From assembly GCA_049115815.1 (NCBI GenBank), contig JAGDZO010000004.1, forward strand, positions 1 to 64,000: 64,000 bases of DNA, in the 5' to 3' direction. Positions within the stretch are counted from its first letter, which is position 1. Each line of letters opens with the position of its first letter. The notes below the pieces were generated by a model. It had not been told where the DNA came from. It did not search any database and saw nothing but the letters and a program-made list of their open reading frames with translations. Below are positions 1 through 15,000 of the stretch, piece by piece. The translations under genes and the position numbers were made by a program. Origin of the DNA: Marinoscillum sp049115815 (GTDB taxonomy: Bacteria > Bacteroidota > Bacteroidia > Cytophagales > Cyclobacteriaceae).

Positions 1-3000
1 CACTTGGTGCTGTTATATCTGCTGCTGGAGTTCCCGTCCCTTCAATATTGAAAGTGTATGGGTTCTCGTCTGCATCATCACTAAACACCAATACTTGAGA
101 GCTTCTTACGCCCTCTGCTACGGCATCAAATACTATTGTGAAGGTCGTACTTCCTCCTGCCGTGACTACAATATCTGGCTGTAATCCTACGGTAAAGTCT
201 GTATCTCCTGATGCACTTACAGCATCTACTCCAAGATTCAAATCAGCAGTACCTGTATTGTTAATCGTATATGTTTTGGTGATAGATGTCCCTCCAACTT
301 CCATAGAACCAAAGTCCGTATCATCTTCATTGGCAGGAGTTACGTCTCCACTTACAATCTCTATTCCTTGGCCCTGAATTTCTATCTCTGGATTTCCAGC
401 CACTGTGCTAAAATTCAACACCGAACTCAAAGCAGAATTATTTCCAACTACATCCTGAGCCACGAAGTATAAATCATAGGCAGTACCAGACGATAAGCCC
501 GTAGCAGTCAGGGAGCCTGTGGTCACAGCTGCCACACTACCAACTGCATGTACCGTACCAGGACCAGCATAAGACATACCTCCATCTAAAACAGAGTTCA
601 CAGCAGGTGTTGCATCACTATTGGATACTACGATATAATACAAGTCACTTACTTCATCAATAGTATAGTTTATATCTAAAGTAGTCTCTGTGTTGTCAGC
701 GCTACTCAAGTTGGTAAATGTGGGAGCAACTGCATCTATAGTGACCGTGACAGTCTGTGTCATTTCCAATGAACAAGCTGGGCCCGCTTGATTTTCAAAA
801 TAAGACCACTCACCAATATTGCTTCCTGATAGGATGTCTAAATCTCCATCAAGATCTAAATCAGCAACTCCGTGAACAGCATAGGTATTAGTAATCTTAG
901 CAAGTCCAAAAGGATTGAACTGAACCGCTCCGAAACTCGGAGCTGATGCCGTTCCGGTATTCTCTCGATAGTACCAATTGCCATTTGATCCCCCGACCAA
1001 AAGATCGAAATCACCATCACTATCAAAATCTTCCAGAGAGGCCAGATTGTAAGATGACGATGTTCCGGCTATACCAAACGGGTTGGTTTGCCTAGACCCG
1101 AACACCGGGCTCGTAGCAGTCCCTACATTTTCAAAATAATGTATAGTATTCGATCCGTTGTTAGACGTGAAAAGATCCATATCCCCGTCACCATCGATAT
1201 CCTTAAGCTCCATGCCCCAAGAGTATGCATTTCCATTAGCAACGAGACCAAATGGATTGGTCACTTCTGCAGCAAATTCTGGTGTAGTAGCTGTACCTAT
1301 ATTTTCATGATAATAATATTTGCCACCAACCTCTGAAGACATTAGATCCAGGTCACCATCATTGTCCAGGTCGACAAAATCACTAAGTCTATCTGTGGTG
1401 CTAGCTGCAAGATTAAAAGGATTAACCACTGCAGTGGTATAGTTAGGCGATGTAGCTGTGCCTATATTTTCATAATAGAAGTAATCAGAACTGGCCCTGG
1501 AGCTAGACATGATATCCAAATCTCCATCATTATCCAGATCTCCAAAATTTACCCCATTGTAGGTTCCATGATTGGCAAGACCAAAAGGAGTAGGTTGTAT
1601 TTGAGGAGCATATACTGGCGTCCCATCGCTTCCGGCAAACACATTATATGTGGTAGAACCTTCAATTCCACTCGTATTGAATGCAATTCCAGAGCCCGTA
1701 CCCACTACAGGTCCCGTGACCACAGAGTTATCCGAATCATCTCTCAGGTAATAATTCACACCTACTACTGAATTGCTCAAGCTAATGGTAGTTGAGTCGT
1801 TTTGCCTTAGCAATACGTCTCCTGCTAACACAGATTCATCGTTGATGGTACAAGAGAAGATGCTAAATAGTTGAGAACCATTATTGTCATTACCGTCAAG
1901 GTCTTGAGCTACATCTGAGGCTACCGTCACAGTGACCCTTCCATCCGCTACTGGCGTAACGCTCGCCGTAAAGCTGATGTTGTCAGAAGTATTAAGGTTG
2001 GATATTGTGCCATTCGTCACCGTGATATCTGAGACCGTAAATCCAACTACCTCCTCGTCAAAGGTGATGGTAATCGGGAAAGGTGTCAGCACTGTAGCAC
2101 CCGCTTCGGTGCTGGTAATGGTGACATTCGGGGCGCTCTCCGTAGTTATCGTAGCAGATAAAACCGTCGACAAATTGGATGCACCATCTTCTGCAACATA
2201 ATACAGGTAGTATGTGGTAGCTGGAATGAAACCATTTAATATCTGGTTGATCGAGCCGTTTACCATAGGATAGGATCCGCTGATAGCAACAGATGTTCCT
2301 AATTCATCCTGACCTGCCAAGACCTGAGCCTCTGTTGGGGGGGTGTTGGATTTTGTAGCTACATAATGAAGTGTGGAGAGTTCATCAACTTCAATGTTAA
2401 AATCAAGAGCTTCACTTGTTACATCATTCTGTACAAAATTGGAAAGTATTGGGCGGAAAACATCCAAGTCAAATGCAGCAGAAGGAACATAAGTAGGTCC
2501 ATTTATTAATGCTCCATTATTTCCATTAACCAGATCAATTACATCTCCCGATGTATGGTTGAACGAGTAAGAAGCTTGCAAACCTGGGCCTGATGACAGG
2601 GTGACATAGGCACTATCTGCAAGCTGTTGACGTGTACGGGCAGTGCTCCAAATTCTTACTTCATCCAATTGACCCTCTGCATAATTATTTAACGCAGACG
2701 TATTGGCCATCATGCGCATAACGCTTGCCGACTGTGTAAAGCTTCCTGGCACGGCAACAGAACCTGCCAAATCTCCATCGAAATAGATTTTAAGATCTAC
2801 CCCTTCTACAGCCACCATGGCTATGTGGTGCCATTCATTTGCATTTGGCAATGCTACAGTGTGATTTCTCCAGGCTCCATCGTGAATATAGAAAGTCGCA
2901 TTTGCTCCAGAAAAAATGATAATAAAGCCAGCGTTATTGGCTCCAGGCCTGTTAGAAAGAATATGCCCACTTGTATTAGATTCACGATTAACCCAAAACT

Positions 3001-6000
3001 CTATGGTCAACTCTCCGCTATTGGTATATTCATTGAGCGCCGCATTGTTCGGTACCTCCACATATTGGTTTGTACCGTTGAATGTAAGTGCATTTTCTAC
3101 GTCAGAAGTTCCGAATTCCGAGGTTCCGTTTAGGTCTGTTGTTAAGGAAACTGAATGAGTCTTGGTATCATCAAAAGAGCCACTTATAGACCAAGATGAG
3201 CCAGAACCAATAGTTTCACCCACAAAGACTTTTCCTTGATACCTATTTGCCATATCTGACTCAAATACCTGAACGTGATATGGACCATCATATCCTAGGA
3301 AATCTCCAGACAACATGCCTGTGGAAACTGTAGTTATAGTCGGCGTATAGCCTGCACTGTCAGCACCATTGAGTAATTCGAGAGATTTACCATTGCCGAA
3401 GATTGAGTTTGTCAACACCTTGACGCGTTGATAACTATCTCCCGAAAGGGAGATCGCCGAATTGGCATTAAAGGCTATCACATTACCATGGCCTAGGTCG
3501 TAACCACCTATCAAGGTGGTGTCAGATGGATTAGTAGCATCATAATCACTACCTAAAATACCGTATCCATTACCCAGAGGTAGCAAGTTAGAAGCGTCCG
3601 TACCAATAGTATTTCCACGAATATGGTGATTGCTAGAGTTGAATCCATCGATCAAAATCCCGACTGAATCATTGGCAGAGATGATGTTGTCATAGATATC
3701 AAACTGATAGCCACCAACTACAATTCCTATGTCATTCGGCACTGCAGCGTTTCCGCCAGCATTCAGACCGATAGTGTTTCCATAAATGACATTGTCATAA
3801 TAGCTCAAGCCTAGACCAAATTCCGTATTTCCCGAAATAACATTGTTTCTAACAGTATCCATACTCGGCTCACCATAGGTTTCATAGCCAAGATCCACCC
3901 CTATTCGGTTGGACATGGCCACATCTCCACTATAGTCAACCCCAATGTGATTGTCCTGAATCACCACATTTGCAGCATATTCGAAGAAAACCCCTACATC
4001 ATTACTGATAATGACATTTCCTTTGGCTGGGGCTCCAATAACAGCATTGTCTGCATAGCCACCATTGATCCCTAGGTTAAATCCGCTGATCTTAAATCCA
4101 TATACTTCAATATCGTAAGCGTCTAGGTAAAATCCATTGTTGATCGAGTCACCGCCTTCCAAATGAATCAACTTATCACCCGCAAAATCCCAACCTGGCT
4201 GACTGCTTGCATCTATAATCACTTCTGGATTATTGCTGTTATAAATGGTCGGTAAACTAGTCGCTGGTGTAATCCTCCACGTATCGGATGTGCCATCTCC
4301 CGGTAGATTAAAATTAATCGCTACTATAGCTTCCTCAGAGACATTGGCCTCCAGTATGGCTTGACGTAGAGACCCACCTCCAGCATCGTTGGTGTTGGAC
4401 ACGAAATATCTCGGTTCTGACTGTGCTACTACCTCAAAATTCCAGAGTGTGGTATCCACTATTCCGTCTAATGGTGAACTCATATCATCTTCAAAAGTTC
4501 CATTTTCGAAAGTGATGGCATAAGTTCTCCCAACAATGAAATTATGTGGTCTCAAAGGTGAAAACACGGCGCTATCGTTAAGGATTGTTACGTCACTATT
4601 GATTTTGAGTGAGTCCACAGCTGTTCCATCACTCACATCCGTGAAATAGAGATAATCAGCAGTGCTCGTTACTGTTTCGCCGAATCCTATGGAGAATGTG
4701 GCATCTGCAGGCACGCCTGTTGACCCATCAGATGGATATAAACTATATGGAGTGAATGCAGGCACAATAGCTCCCGTGGTAGACCACATGGTGCCTCCTA
4801 TCAAGTCGCCATGATTGGCATTGATAGAGTTGTCGATTACTTTGGTGCCTGTACCATTGGTGTTTTCGTCGAATGCATAATAAGCGACCAAGCCCGTTTC
4901 ATTGCCCTGAAGCGGCGTAAATCTATCAGAGAAGTCTGTTTTGGCGATATTGTATATTCTAACATCATCAATTTGTCCTTTGAACGTAGCATCATTAGGA
5001 GCGTCCTGATTATTTCCTCCTATAAAGGTTTTCACGGTTGCGCTTGTGCCTCCAGATGGATTCGTAAGATTGATCCCCTCGGTTACATCCTTGACCCCAT
5101 TGATATAAATTTCTAACTGAGTAGTACCAGCCACAGTTCTGCTGATAGCTATATGGTTCCATGTATTTGGTGTGATAGTGGCCGTGGAAGTAACCGAAGC
5201 ATTCTGACCTGCTCCATATTCATGAATATAATAAACGGATCCACTAGCATCTACCCTTAGTATGTAAGAAATGTTGGTGTTTTCTGTTTCTCCTGTTTCA
5301 CTCCTTGTGATTACGTGCTGATCTGCGCCATTACTCTCCCAATATACCCATGCTGACAAAGTCAAGTCGCCAAGAATCTCAAGATCTGCCGGATTACCCA
5401 AGTCTACATAGTCATCAGTACCATCGAAACTTAAGGCATGAGCAGAGAACCCTTTGGTAGTGGCAAATTCAGTTTCAGAAACTCCATTTCCAGTTACATT
5501 TCGAGACGTCACTCTAAAAAAGTATCCAGCATTTGATCCAATTGTCACCAACTGATTATCCGTGTTACCACTAACAACTTCACTCCCTACAATTGCAGCA
5601 AAATCATCTGTAGCAGACCACTCGATCAGGTAATTATCATTGTCATTGGCTACATCTGTCCATTCTAATTGTATTTCGGTATCGGAAGATTTGTAAGCTA
5701 TCAGATCTGCTGGAGCGGTAGGAGCTACCCCACTAGATAGCGCTCCTGAGGATACCCATTCAGTACCGGTCATGTTGGTAAGCGTACCATTTAGGTCATT
5801 ACCAGAGAGGTCAGGAAGCACTGTGCTATTAGTCTCATCAAAACGATAATAAGCTAACAGACCTTCCTCATTGCCAGTAAGCGTAGAATACTGATAATTT
5901 TCAATTTCTTGAAGGGTTCTTTCATCATCCCATATTCTTACTTCATCAAGAGATCCGTCAATTACATTTCCAGGAGATCCTAATCTGCCTCCAATAGTCA

Positions 6001-9000
6001 ATGCTCCCGATCCATAGGACGGAGTTCCTACGCCATTCGCACTTGTGTCATCAACACCATCAACATAGATAGTGGCGTTAGACGATCCACGATAAACAAT
6101 AGCTATGTGATGCCAATTACCATCATTATACATATTGTTGGTACTCACTATGCCATTGTTGACATTAAGAATAATAAGATTTCCAGTTGATTGTTGTACA
6201 GAAAATTCGGCATTAGCATTCCCTTTCTCTAGTATGATATTGTTACCAATGGCAGAAGAATTATACCAAAATTCTATAGTGAAATCACCTGCTGGTTCTA
6301 AAAGGATATCATCCGGAACTATAACATAATCATCACCGGCAAAAGGTAGCGCATTACCCGGAGTGACCCTAAATGATACGGCATCAGAATAGGCACTTGT
6401 ATCTACTCCATCTGTATATGATAATCGATAAAATAGATCCTGGTTGAGATATGTCGAAAGATCCTGTAATATAAAATCGGAATCAGCAGTAGGATCGGTA
6501 ACCTCGATATTGGTGGCGAAAGGAGACCCAAAGTCTTCATTGTCATCGATATCCACAAACAACTTGCTGGCTCCTGAAATGATCTCCCAATTGGCTCTAA
6601 AGCCTACGGATGATGCTTCGCTTGCCTCGAAAGCAGTTGGCGCAGAAAGGCCATCCTCAAAAGAATTAGTTCCATTAGGTTGGTATTTGTAATTGAAACT
6701 AAAATCTGACCCGCCCACTGCGGTGATTTCCATTACTGCGTAATTGCCTTCTCTGGAGTACATAGCCCATAGCTGGCCTACAGATATCGGCGAGCCAAGT
6801 GTTCCATTAGAGAAGTCATAAGAAACATTTATCCATGGTGCACTTCCTGTAAAATCTGAAACTGAGCTAATAGCATCTAATGTACCAGTCCCTAATAACA
6901 AGATTCTATTTCCTGTAGAAGCTAATGAGGTGCTCCCTTCATTGCCAAAATTGACCCCTTCATTATTAACGTATACAAAATCCGGCTGATAATCACCAGC
7001 ATCTTCTTTGCCCAAGAGTTCTTGTCTTGAAAAATCAAAACCATTAGTACTTGTCACAGTGGCAGAACCCGTCACCAATGAAGAACCACCTGGAGCGCTA
7101 AAGATAAACGCTCCTCCTCCGGTGAGACCACCATCATTTTTAATCACCGAGCCATCCAATCCGAAGTTATCAGCAATTGGTTGTTTAACAGAGAAGGTAT
7201 TTCCGTCAGTTGGCGCTGAAGATACATCCACTGTAAAGTAGAAATAAACTTTGTCGTTAGGATTATAGGTTTCTGTAAATAACATACCAAAAGAATTGGC
7301 TACCACATCCCCAAAAGAATTCGCTGTGCCTACTAAGGTGCCAAGTTGATCGGTACCAACACTTGCGTAAATGTCAAATCCATTCGCCGCGAAATCTGCA
7401 GGGGCATAAGGGCCATTCTCCAATTCCAAATAAAACCCTTGAGTTGTTACGCTTGCTGCACTTGAGACATCCATTTGAAGCTTGTAGAAAACAACATCCG
7501 TCTGATCTGGAGTGAGCGTAGAACCAGTCACTGGTAAGGTAATAAAGGTAACCTCTGGTTGAGGTAGTCCTGTAAATCCAAAATCATCGATATACAAATT
7601 ACCCGTGCTGGCAATGTCATCTGTAGATATATAAATCTGAACTGTCGAACCTGGGTGACCCAAAGATCGCGTGTATTGCTTAAAGTCTGTATTAGTTGCA
7701 GTGATGGTTGCTATCGGAGAAAATGATCCTCCATTGATAGATTCAGAAATGGTAAACTCTGCCGTACTATTAGTTGCATAATAAAAGGAGATCTCTCCGC
7801 TACCATCTATTCCTGGTGAATAAAAATTACCTGGAGCAGTAGCATCTATTCCTAAGGATACTGAGCCATTTGATACCGTGCCATCCTCACCAAACGCATT
7901 GGAAAATTCCCAATCTCCAGAAGGCAAGGTGGTAGTCCCATTGTAAGCCTGCAGCATAAGGCTTTCGAATCCTTCTGTGTTTAATGGATTTCCACTAAGC
8001 GTATTAAAGCTCTCCGTCAGTACTTGAGAATAATTACCTGATCCTCCATCTGCCACCACATGAATGTAGTATGTCGTGCTAACTGCTAATTCCGCATCGT
8101 TTGGAGTATGGTTTAATTGCCCTATACCCACGTTGACCGCTCCTACAGATACACTTATCGCTGTATTATTTTCGGCACTACCGCCAGTTGCATCGTTACC
8201 AGCAACTATTTGTGATACGGAAGGAGTACCTGGGTCTTGCGTTACAATGGTGTAAAGGGTTACATTATTGTCTGTTGTAAGATTCAGATTAAAAGATTTA
8301 TCCGCGATATTGGTGATCCTCAAATCTGTGATCACTGGAGGATTAGGCAAAATCTCATTCAAATCCGGACCACTAGCAGACCAGATAGCCGTCATTCCTG
8401 TTGGGTTCAGTGCTCCATTGTTTCCATTACCACTGGCTTCAATGGCTGTTTCTGTAAATAGATCCTGCGCGAAGTTGTGATAAACCACCAGACCTAATGA
8501 GTTTGGATCAACAACTCTATCATAATTGTTAGCAATCTCTGTAGCTGAGCGAGCGATGTTCCAAATACGTACTTCGTCCATCTCCGCGTCCAAATATCTT
8601 GGGTCACCAGTTAGATAATCTACACCTATGGTAAGCGGGTCGGTATTGGCAGTAACCGTAAGCGCCGATCCGCTTAATGCCACTTCAGCGCCATCCAGAT
8701 ATAGTTTTCTTGTGCCATTATCATTTACCGCAGCAACATGATACCATGTACCAGCGGAAAGGAGATTATCTGCCGTCTCAAGCTCATCAAAGTTCAGCCC
8801 CTGGAAATTCCCGGAACCTGACAAACGAAGTAAATAACCATTGGCACTTGGAGTGGCATATTTGGAAATCAACCCGCCTGATTGTGAGAAAGAGTTGATT
8901 TTCACCCAGGTCTCTAATGTATAACTCGTAGTAAGGTCTAAAGCATTATCATCAGGTATGAGTACATGATCATCCACTCCATCAAAGGATAGCGAATAAT

Positions 9001-12000
9001 TCAGTACCCTATCATCGACAATCGTATAGTAGCCATCTGTTATGCCCAGTGCATTTCCTGTGAAGCTCACCACATTTCCGTCCACTACGGAAACAGAAGA
9101 AAACAGGGTAAAGTCACCCGTATTGGTAGCTCGATACGCCAAAGCATAGTTGGCCGAAGGATCGTAAGTCAATCCCGCTTCATCAAAATCGAAACCTACT
9201 GTTGCTTCTCCGCCATTCGTGGAAACATCGGTGACGTCTACATACCAGCTTCTCGCCCATCTATTGGTATATCCAGAAGGAAGATCTGTCTGAACAAAAT
9301 CATGAGCAGTTCCGTCATGACCTGCAAACATGTAATCACCATTGTCTAGCAAAAAGCCATTGTCCGTAAGGATCACTCCTCCGGCAGCACCTCCAGGATC
9401 ATATCCATCTACCTCCTGACCAATACCTATGACGTCAAAGTCAAAATCTCCATTGCCATTGGTGTCACCAGCGTAGTAATCAGTCGAGGTAGTAATGTCA
9501 TATTTTGCAGACAAATAGTTCTCTACAATAATTCGTGGGGCAGTCGTCAAAACTCCTTCGTACAATATGAATTCAGCCACATCTCCATCGAAGAACTTAT
9601 TATTTGAATTATAATAGTTACCAATAATCCATGGGTCAGTACCATCATAGATCGCTCCCTCATTTACGTCATTTACAACATTTGTTCCCCCGTCGTAAGC
9701 ATTGAGCAATGAAGTAGATCTAGTAAAGGATAACAGGTGTGGGTCTGTAGTGGTAGAACTCCATGTGCTACCTCCTAATGAGCCCGAAGAAGGTGAACTT
9801 ACCCTCAATGTGGTTGAGGTCCCATTCAGGTCATCTACGAAGAAAGTGACTCCTTGATTAGACCCAAGTCCCGTCTGACTCTTAAATCCTAAAAAGCCCT
9901 GATCTCCGCCTGGTGCATCCCATTTAGCAATCGTAAAAATGGTGAATCCGGTTGAGGTGAAGTTGTCAGTGAACCCTGTGGCCTGCATTGACTCACCATG
10001 ATCAAAACGAATTACCGGTTGGCCGTTCAATACGTTACTTTGGTAAGCAGGACTGGTCGCATTTGCAAAAGAGTGTCCATACCCTGACTGATCGATCCAT
10101 GAAGTAATAGCATCTCCATCAGTAGTAGTATTGGTACCTGCATCTGCCTTTACCCATAGTTGCAATGCGCTAGTACCATTCGTCTCACCCACTCCACCAG
10201 GACCAGTTAAACCGGGAGACTGAGTTGGATCAAAGTAGCTAATGGTTACTTGACCTGCACTTGGTGAGTCGTAAGCTAACGACCAATTTCCGTCAGGTAG
10301 GTTCACCGTGCCAAATGTCCCCGAAACTGCCGTGGCATCAATGATCAGGAATTCGTCCCCATTTGTTGGATTATATCCTGGGATCACGGTGAGCGTTCCT
10401 CCCAAGAAAGCGGTACCTCCTACGGTGATTTGGTCATACTCGGTACATGCGGTGATGCCATCTATTTCTACCTCCAAAAGTCCAGAGTTGGTAAAGTCTG
10501 CTACGAAATCCATACAACCAGGAGAAGCTCCTGGAGATACCGTACCCAAAGAAGGGTTCTCAAAGTTGTTACTCACGGTAGCAAAACCTTTTAAAACACC
10601 TTCGTTGACAAAAGTCCCTGAAGGAGCAGCTAATACAGCTCCTTGTTCAAAAAAGAAGGTTCCTTGATTGACGAATGAGCCAGAAGAGGCATTCACGCCA
10701 GTGCCATTTTGTACATTGACGACCCCTTTATTGGTAAAGGTTCCGCTAGTGGCATTGATAGTCGTTCCGTTGGTCAAATTCACCGTTCCTTCGTTGGTGA
10801 AAGTGGCATTGTTGGTAATCTCTACATTATTAGAGCCAAGATCAAGATCAAGACTTGCTCCTTGAGAAACTTGTAAAACATTGGCGTTGAGTACCAAATC
10901 TTGTGTCTCCTGAATATTAGAGTTGTTGGTGACTACCACGTTTTCAATGACATTATTTGCAGTAGGCACTACTCCTCCACACCAGTTGGAAGGGTCATTC
11001 CAGTCAGCATCTACAGATCCTATGAATTGTCCTAAAGGGGCACAAGAAGGCACGGTAGAGGTTAACCAATCAGATGTTGTTCCACTAAAGTTGAAATTAA
11101 TGAGACTTCCATCATTATTCGAAGTAGCATCGTACAACGTTGACCCTACTTGATTGAAGTAATAGGAGGAAACAAGACCATTGTCTGTTGTTATTTCTTC
11201 AATCATATTTCCTATGATTTGAGACTTGTCTCTCGCTACATTCCAAATCCTTACATTGTCAATTTGACCTCCCAAAATTCCAAAAGCATCTTCTGTTCTT
11301 AACTTGCCTATTGTAAGAGTTCTTGAGTTTGTATTGATCGAGCCATCATAGCCATTGGAGGCAACTTCCTCACCATTAACATACAGTTTCAAATTGGCCC
11401 CATCTGCAACACCTGCAAGATGTACCCATTGCCCTGCCAAAGCATCTGAAGTAGAAACCACTTGCGCATCTGAAAGATTAGATTGTGCAATCCTAAACTG
11501 GAACTTATTGTTGGTATTTACACTAAGCACATATTCGTTCGTATTATTCCCCGAAGTGTTGTACTTAGACACTACTGATTGCCAACTACCATCTAGTGCA
11601 TCTAGGTAAACCCAAGCTTCGATGGTCATTGTACTTGAAAAATTCAAACTGGCATCATGCGCAATAGATACAGCATCATCTACCTTGTCAAAATCCAAAG
11701 CATTTTCTGGTGCAATAAAGTCTATAGAGAATGGGTTACCTAGGTCATTTGGATTGCCTGATAGATCCGTCACAGTACCGCTCGCAATTCCAACGGTAAG
11801 CTCACCGCCTAATTGCGGTGTAACATCTGCGTTGTAGAAATCTCCAGACCCAGATATATTGGAAACAGATGCATTGGTCACTTCAAAATCCGAGATTTCT
11901 AGCCCGCTAACGTCTTCGTTGAACTGAATGGTGATCTGGAATGATGAAGCTGACGTACTACCTGATTCTAAGCTTGTGATGTTAGCAATTGGATTAGCTA

Positions 12001-15000
12001 CATCAAGGACTGGTACGGTAGAAGTCACCCAATCTGAAGTGGTCGCATTAAAGTCAAAACCGGAAAGCGTGCCATCATATCCACTTTGTGATATGTCATA
12101 TAAAGTAGTTCCTTCAGCCGAGTTGAAATTCCATGCTCCTACAAGATCGTTGTGGGAGGTGATTTCAGTATTGATGTTTTGCTTTATCTCTGTTGCTGAG
12201 CGATCTGTTTCCCAGATTCTAATATCATCTATCTGGCCTCTAAACTGTCTTCCTGTTTCTGTGTTCGACCAGGAACCAAATATCATTTCTGTAGCTACAG
12301 AGGGAGGATTCTGATAATTGGAGGTCGTTGTGCTTACGGGATTTCCGTTAATATAAAAGGTGTACGCAGCTCCGTCTGCTACAAGTGCCACGTGCTGCCA
12401 CGTATCAGCTACAATCTCCCCTCCTGAAGTGTTTGCTCTTGATGCTCCATTCAGATATAGCTCCAGTCTGCCTGATTTCCATAACGCTAAATCATATCCA
12501 TTTGCTCCATTATCATCATCAGACTTTGATATAATTCTTTGATATGTGTCCCCTGTCAGAGCAGGGTTGATCCAAGCTTCTAGTGTAAAGTTACTTCCCG
12601 CGAGAGCCAAAGGATCTGAAGCTTGAATTGTTCCCAGACGGACATCATCATTGGTTCCGTCAAAGGCTAGAGAATTTTCAGGAGGCGCAACAACCGTGAA
12701 TGTCGAACTAGTGCCTGAGATGGAACCTCCATCATTTGTACTTACTCTTATTTGATAATTGGCAGAATAAGAAACAGACTGTGGAATAGTCCAAACTACT
12801 TCTCCATTCAAAGCTGAGGGTTGTCCATCAGTTATGATGCTCCAATTAGAACCACCGTCTGAGGAATACTCTACCACAAGTTCTTGATTGATCCCAGATG
12901 TACTAAATGTAATAGTTTGTTTCGAGTTGGCGGTGAAAGTCTCTCCGCCATTCGGATAGCGTATTTCAATATACGGTGCCGGCGCATCGTTGAAGGATTG
13001 GGTAGAAACAACCCACTCGTCATCTGGTCCTGTCATAGTAGCTGTCAAGCTTCCATTTTGTTGATCTTCATAAGTAGTCGCCAAGTCTGTGAGTGAAGTG
13101 CCAGTTCCTTCATCAAAATTGTAGTAACCAACCAATCCTGTCTCATCACCATTAAGAGATCGATTATAATCAGCCAAAATTTCGGAATCAGTACGTGCTC
13201 TATCCCAAATTCTCAACTCATCTATACTTCCCTCAAATGGATTCGAATTAGTATTCCCGTAGTTACCAATTCCTCTGCTAAGCGCATTGGAACCCATAGT
13301 AGCAACATGAGCGGCGGTCGTATTAAGCACTCCATTGATGTACATTTTTGCAGTATTTCCTTCCCAGGTTACAGCAAGATGCGTCCACACGTTTCGAGGT
13401 ATTTCAGAAGTGGAAGCTACACCACTACCCGTCCAATTACTCCCATCACCCACATGAAACCAGATTTTATGACTTGGGTCTATTCCAAAAGAGTTTACAA
13501 ATTGCTTTGTGAAAATTTCATTATAAACTGAGCCCGTTTCTGTGTAGTACACCCACGATTCAAATGTCAATTCATCGAATGCTTCAAAGTTGTCTCCCAA
13601 ATCAACAAAGTCACTCACTCCATCAAAATTGAGGGCATAATTAGGCAACTCATAATCAATACTGAATTGGTTAGCGCCAACATTACCATTGCCAGTAAGA
13701 TCGGTGGCTATAATAGAAGCGATATCTACCGTTACTGCTGTCTCCAAAGCTCCTGTAATATCTGCTGTAAAAACGGTGTTGTCTGAAGTTTGAAGGTTTG
13801 TAGCAATACCGTTACCAACGACAATATCAGATAGTTCAAAACCAACTACCTCTTCACTAAAAGCAATGGTAATCTGGAATGGAGTAGCTGAAGTTGGGCT
13901 GGTTTCTCCAGAGGTAATAGTAACTGTAGGTGATGTCGCATCAAGCGGGCTTTCACTTGCCAGTGCCGGAGCATCTGTAGACCAAATAGGGGTGCCAGAA
14001 AAAGTACCGGTATAGCTATTGTTACTCTCATCCATCAGCTGAGTTCCGGTGCCTTCGTTCATAGGGTAATAAGCCACAAGCCCAGGAGTACCCCCAGCAA
14101 TTTCCTCATCCATGAAGGCCGCAATCTGTGATTCCGATCTGGAAACACTCCAATATCGCACCTCATCTATCCATCCACTGAAAGCATTATCTCCTTCATG
14201 CCAGCCAATCCCTGCACTTACACCAGAGTTAGAAGGTGTGTAAGTATTGCTAGATTGCTCTATCCCATTAACAAACAATTTCAAAACTGTACCGTCAAAT
14301 GCCGCTGCAACATGTGTCCACGTATCAATGGGAATGGCGTGGCTAGAGGGTGATCCCGAAATAGTAAAATTTAAGCCGTCCTGTAATCCAAAATAAGGAG
14401 CGTCATTTCCAAATTCAAAAATCGTTTTCCACTCAAGAGCACTTGAATTAGGCTTCACCCATGCTTCAATAGTAAAGGGTGCTCCTGATGCTGGCCCATT
14501 AAGCGTGCTGATGTCTACATAATCTGTTGGGTCGTTGAATTGGAGTGAGGTGTTAGAAGGAAGAATCTCTAAGAATTTATCCATGATCGCCTCGTGCTGT
14601 GCTTGAGTAATTCGTACACCACCAGTCTGAGCGTACAGCAAGAAATAAATTTCTGAATTGCCAGTAAGGCTATTGATAGTATGGTCATATCCCGCAGTGC
14701 TTCCATTGTCTGAAGCAAAGGCAGTCGATCCTGCATCTTTGACAATTACCAGGTGGTTAACCGACGGGTCTGTTGCATTATAAATTTGCCAAACAAAACC
14801 ACGATAATTCTCACCATTAATGCTCCGATTGATTTGGTAAGATTCCTGCAATCCACCCCCATCGGAGCCCAGGTCACCTTCAATATAGAAAGTAGAAACA
14901 TTGTCCAATTTTGCGCCCATGATAAACAATTGGTTAAAATGTCTCGTCCAATATTCACCGGTTGGGCCGAAGTTTGAATTAGCTACCAGAAGATTGTCTG

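Noticed and set aside
13846..14031. Possible frameshift in the giant gene, because a minus-strand frame with a stop lies inside it
   Set aside because: That frame begins one base out of register. The true register, anchored at 15304 and rechecked at 14113, is open through this stretch and gives good LamG and Ig sequence.
138..14977. Many short plus-strand frames and a few minus-strand frames in other registers across the giant gene
   Set aside because: They lie opposite to or out of register with the long minus-strand frame, have no domain content and look like translations of its Ser/Thr/Val-rich codons in other frames.
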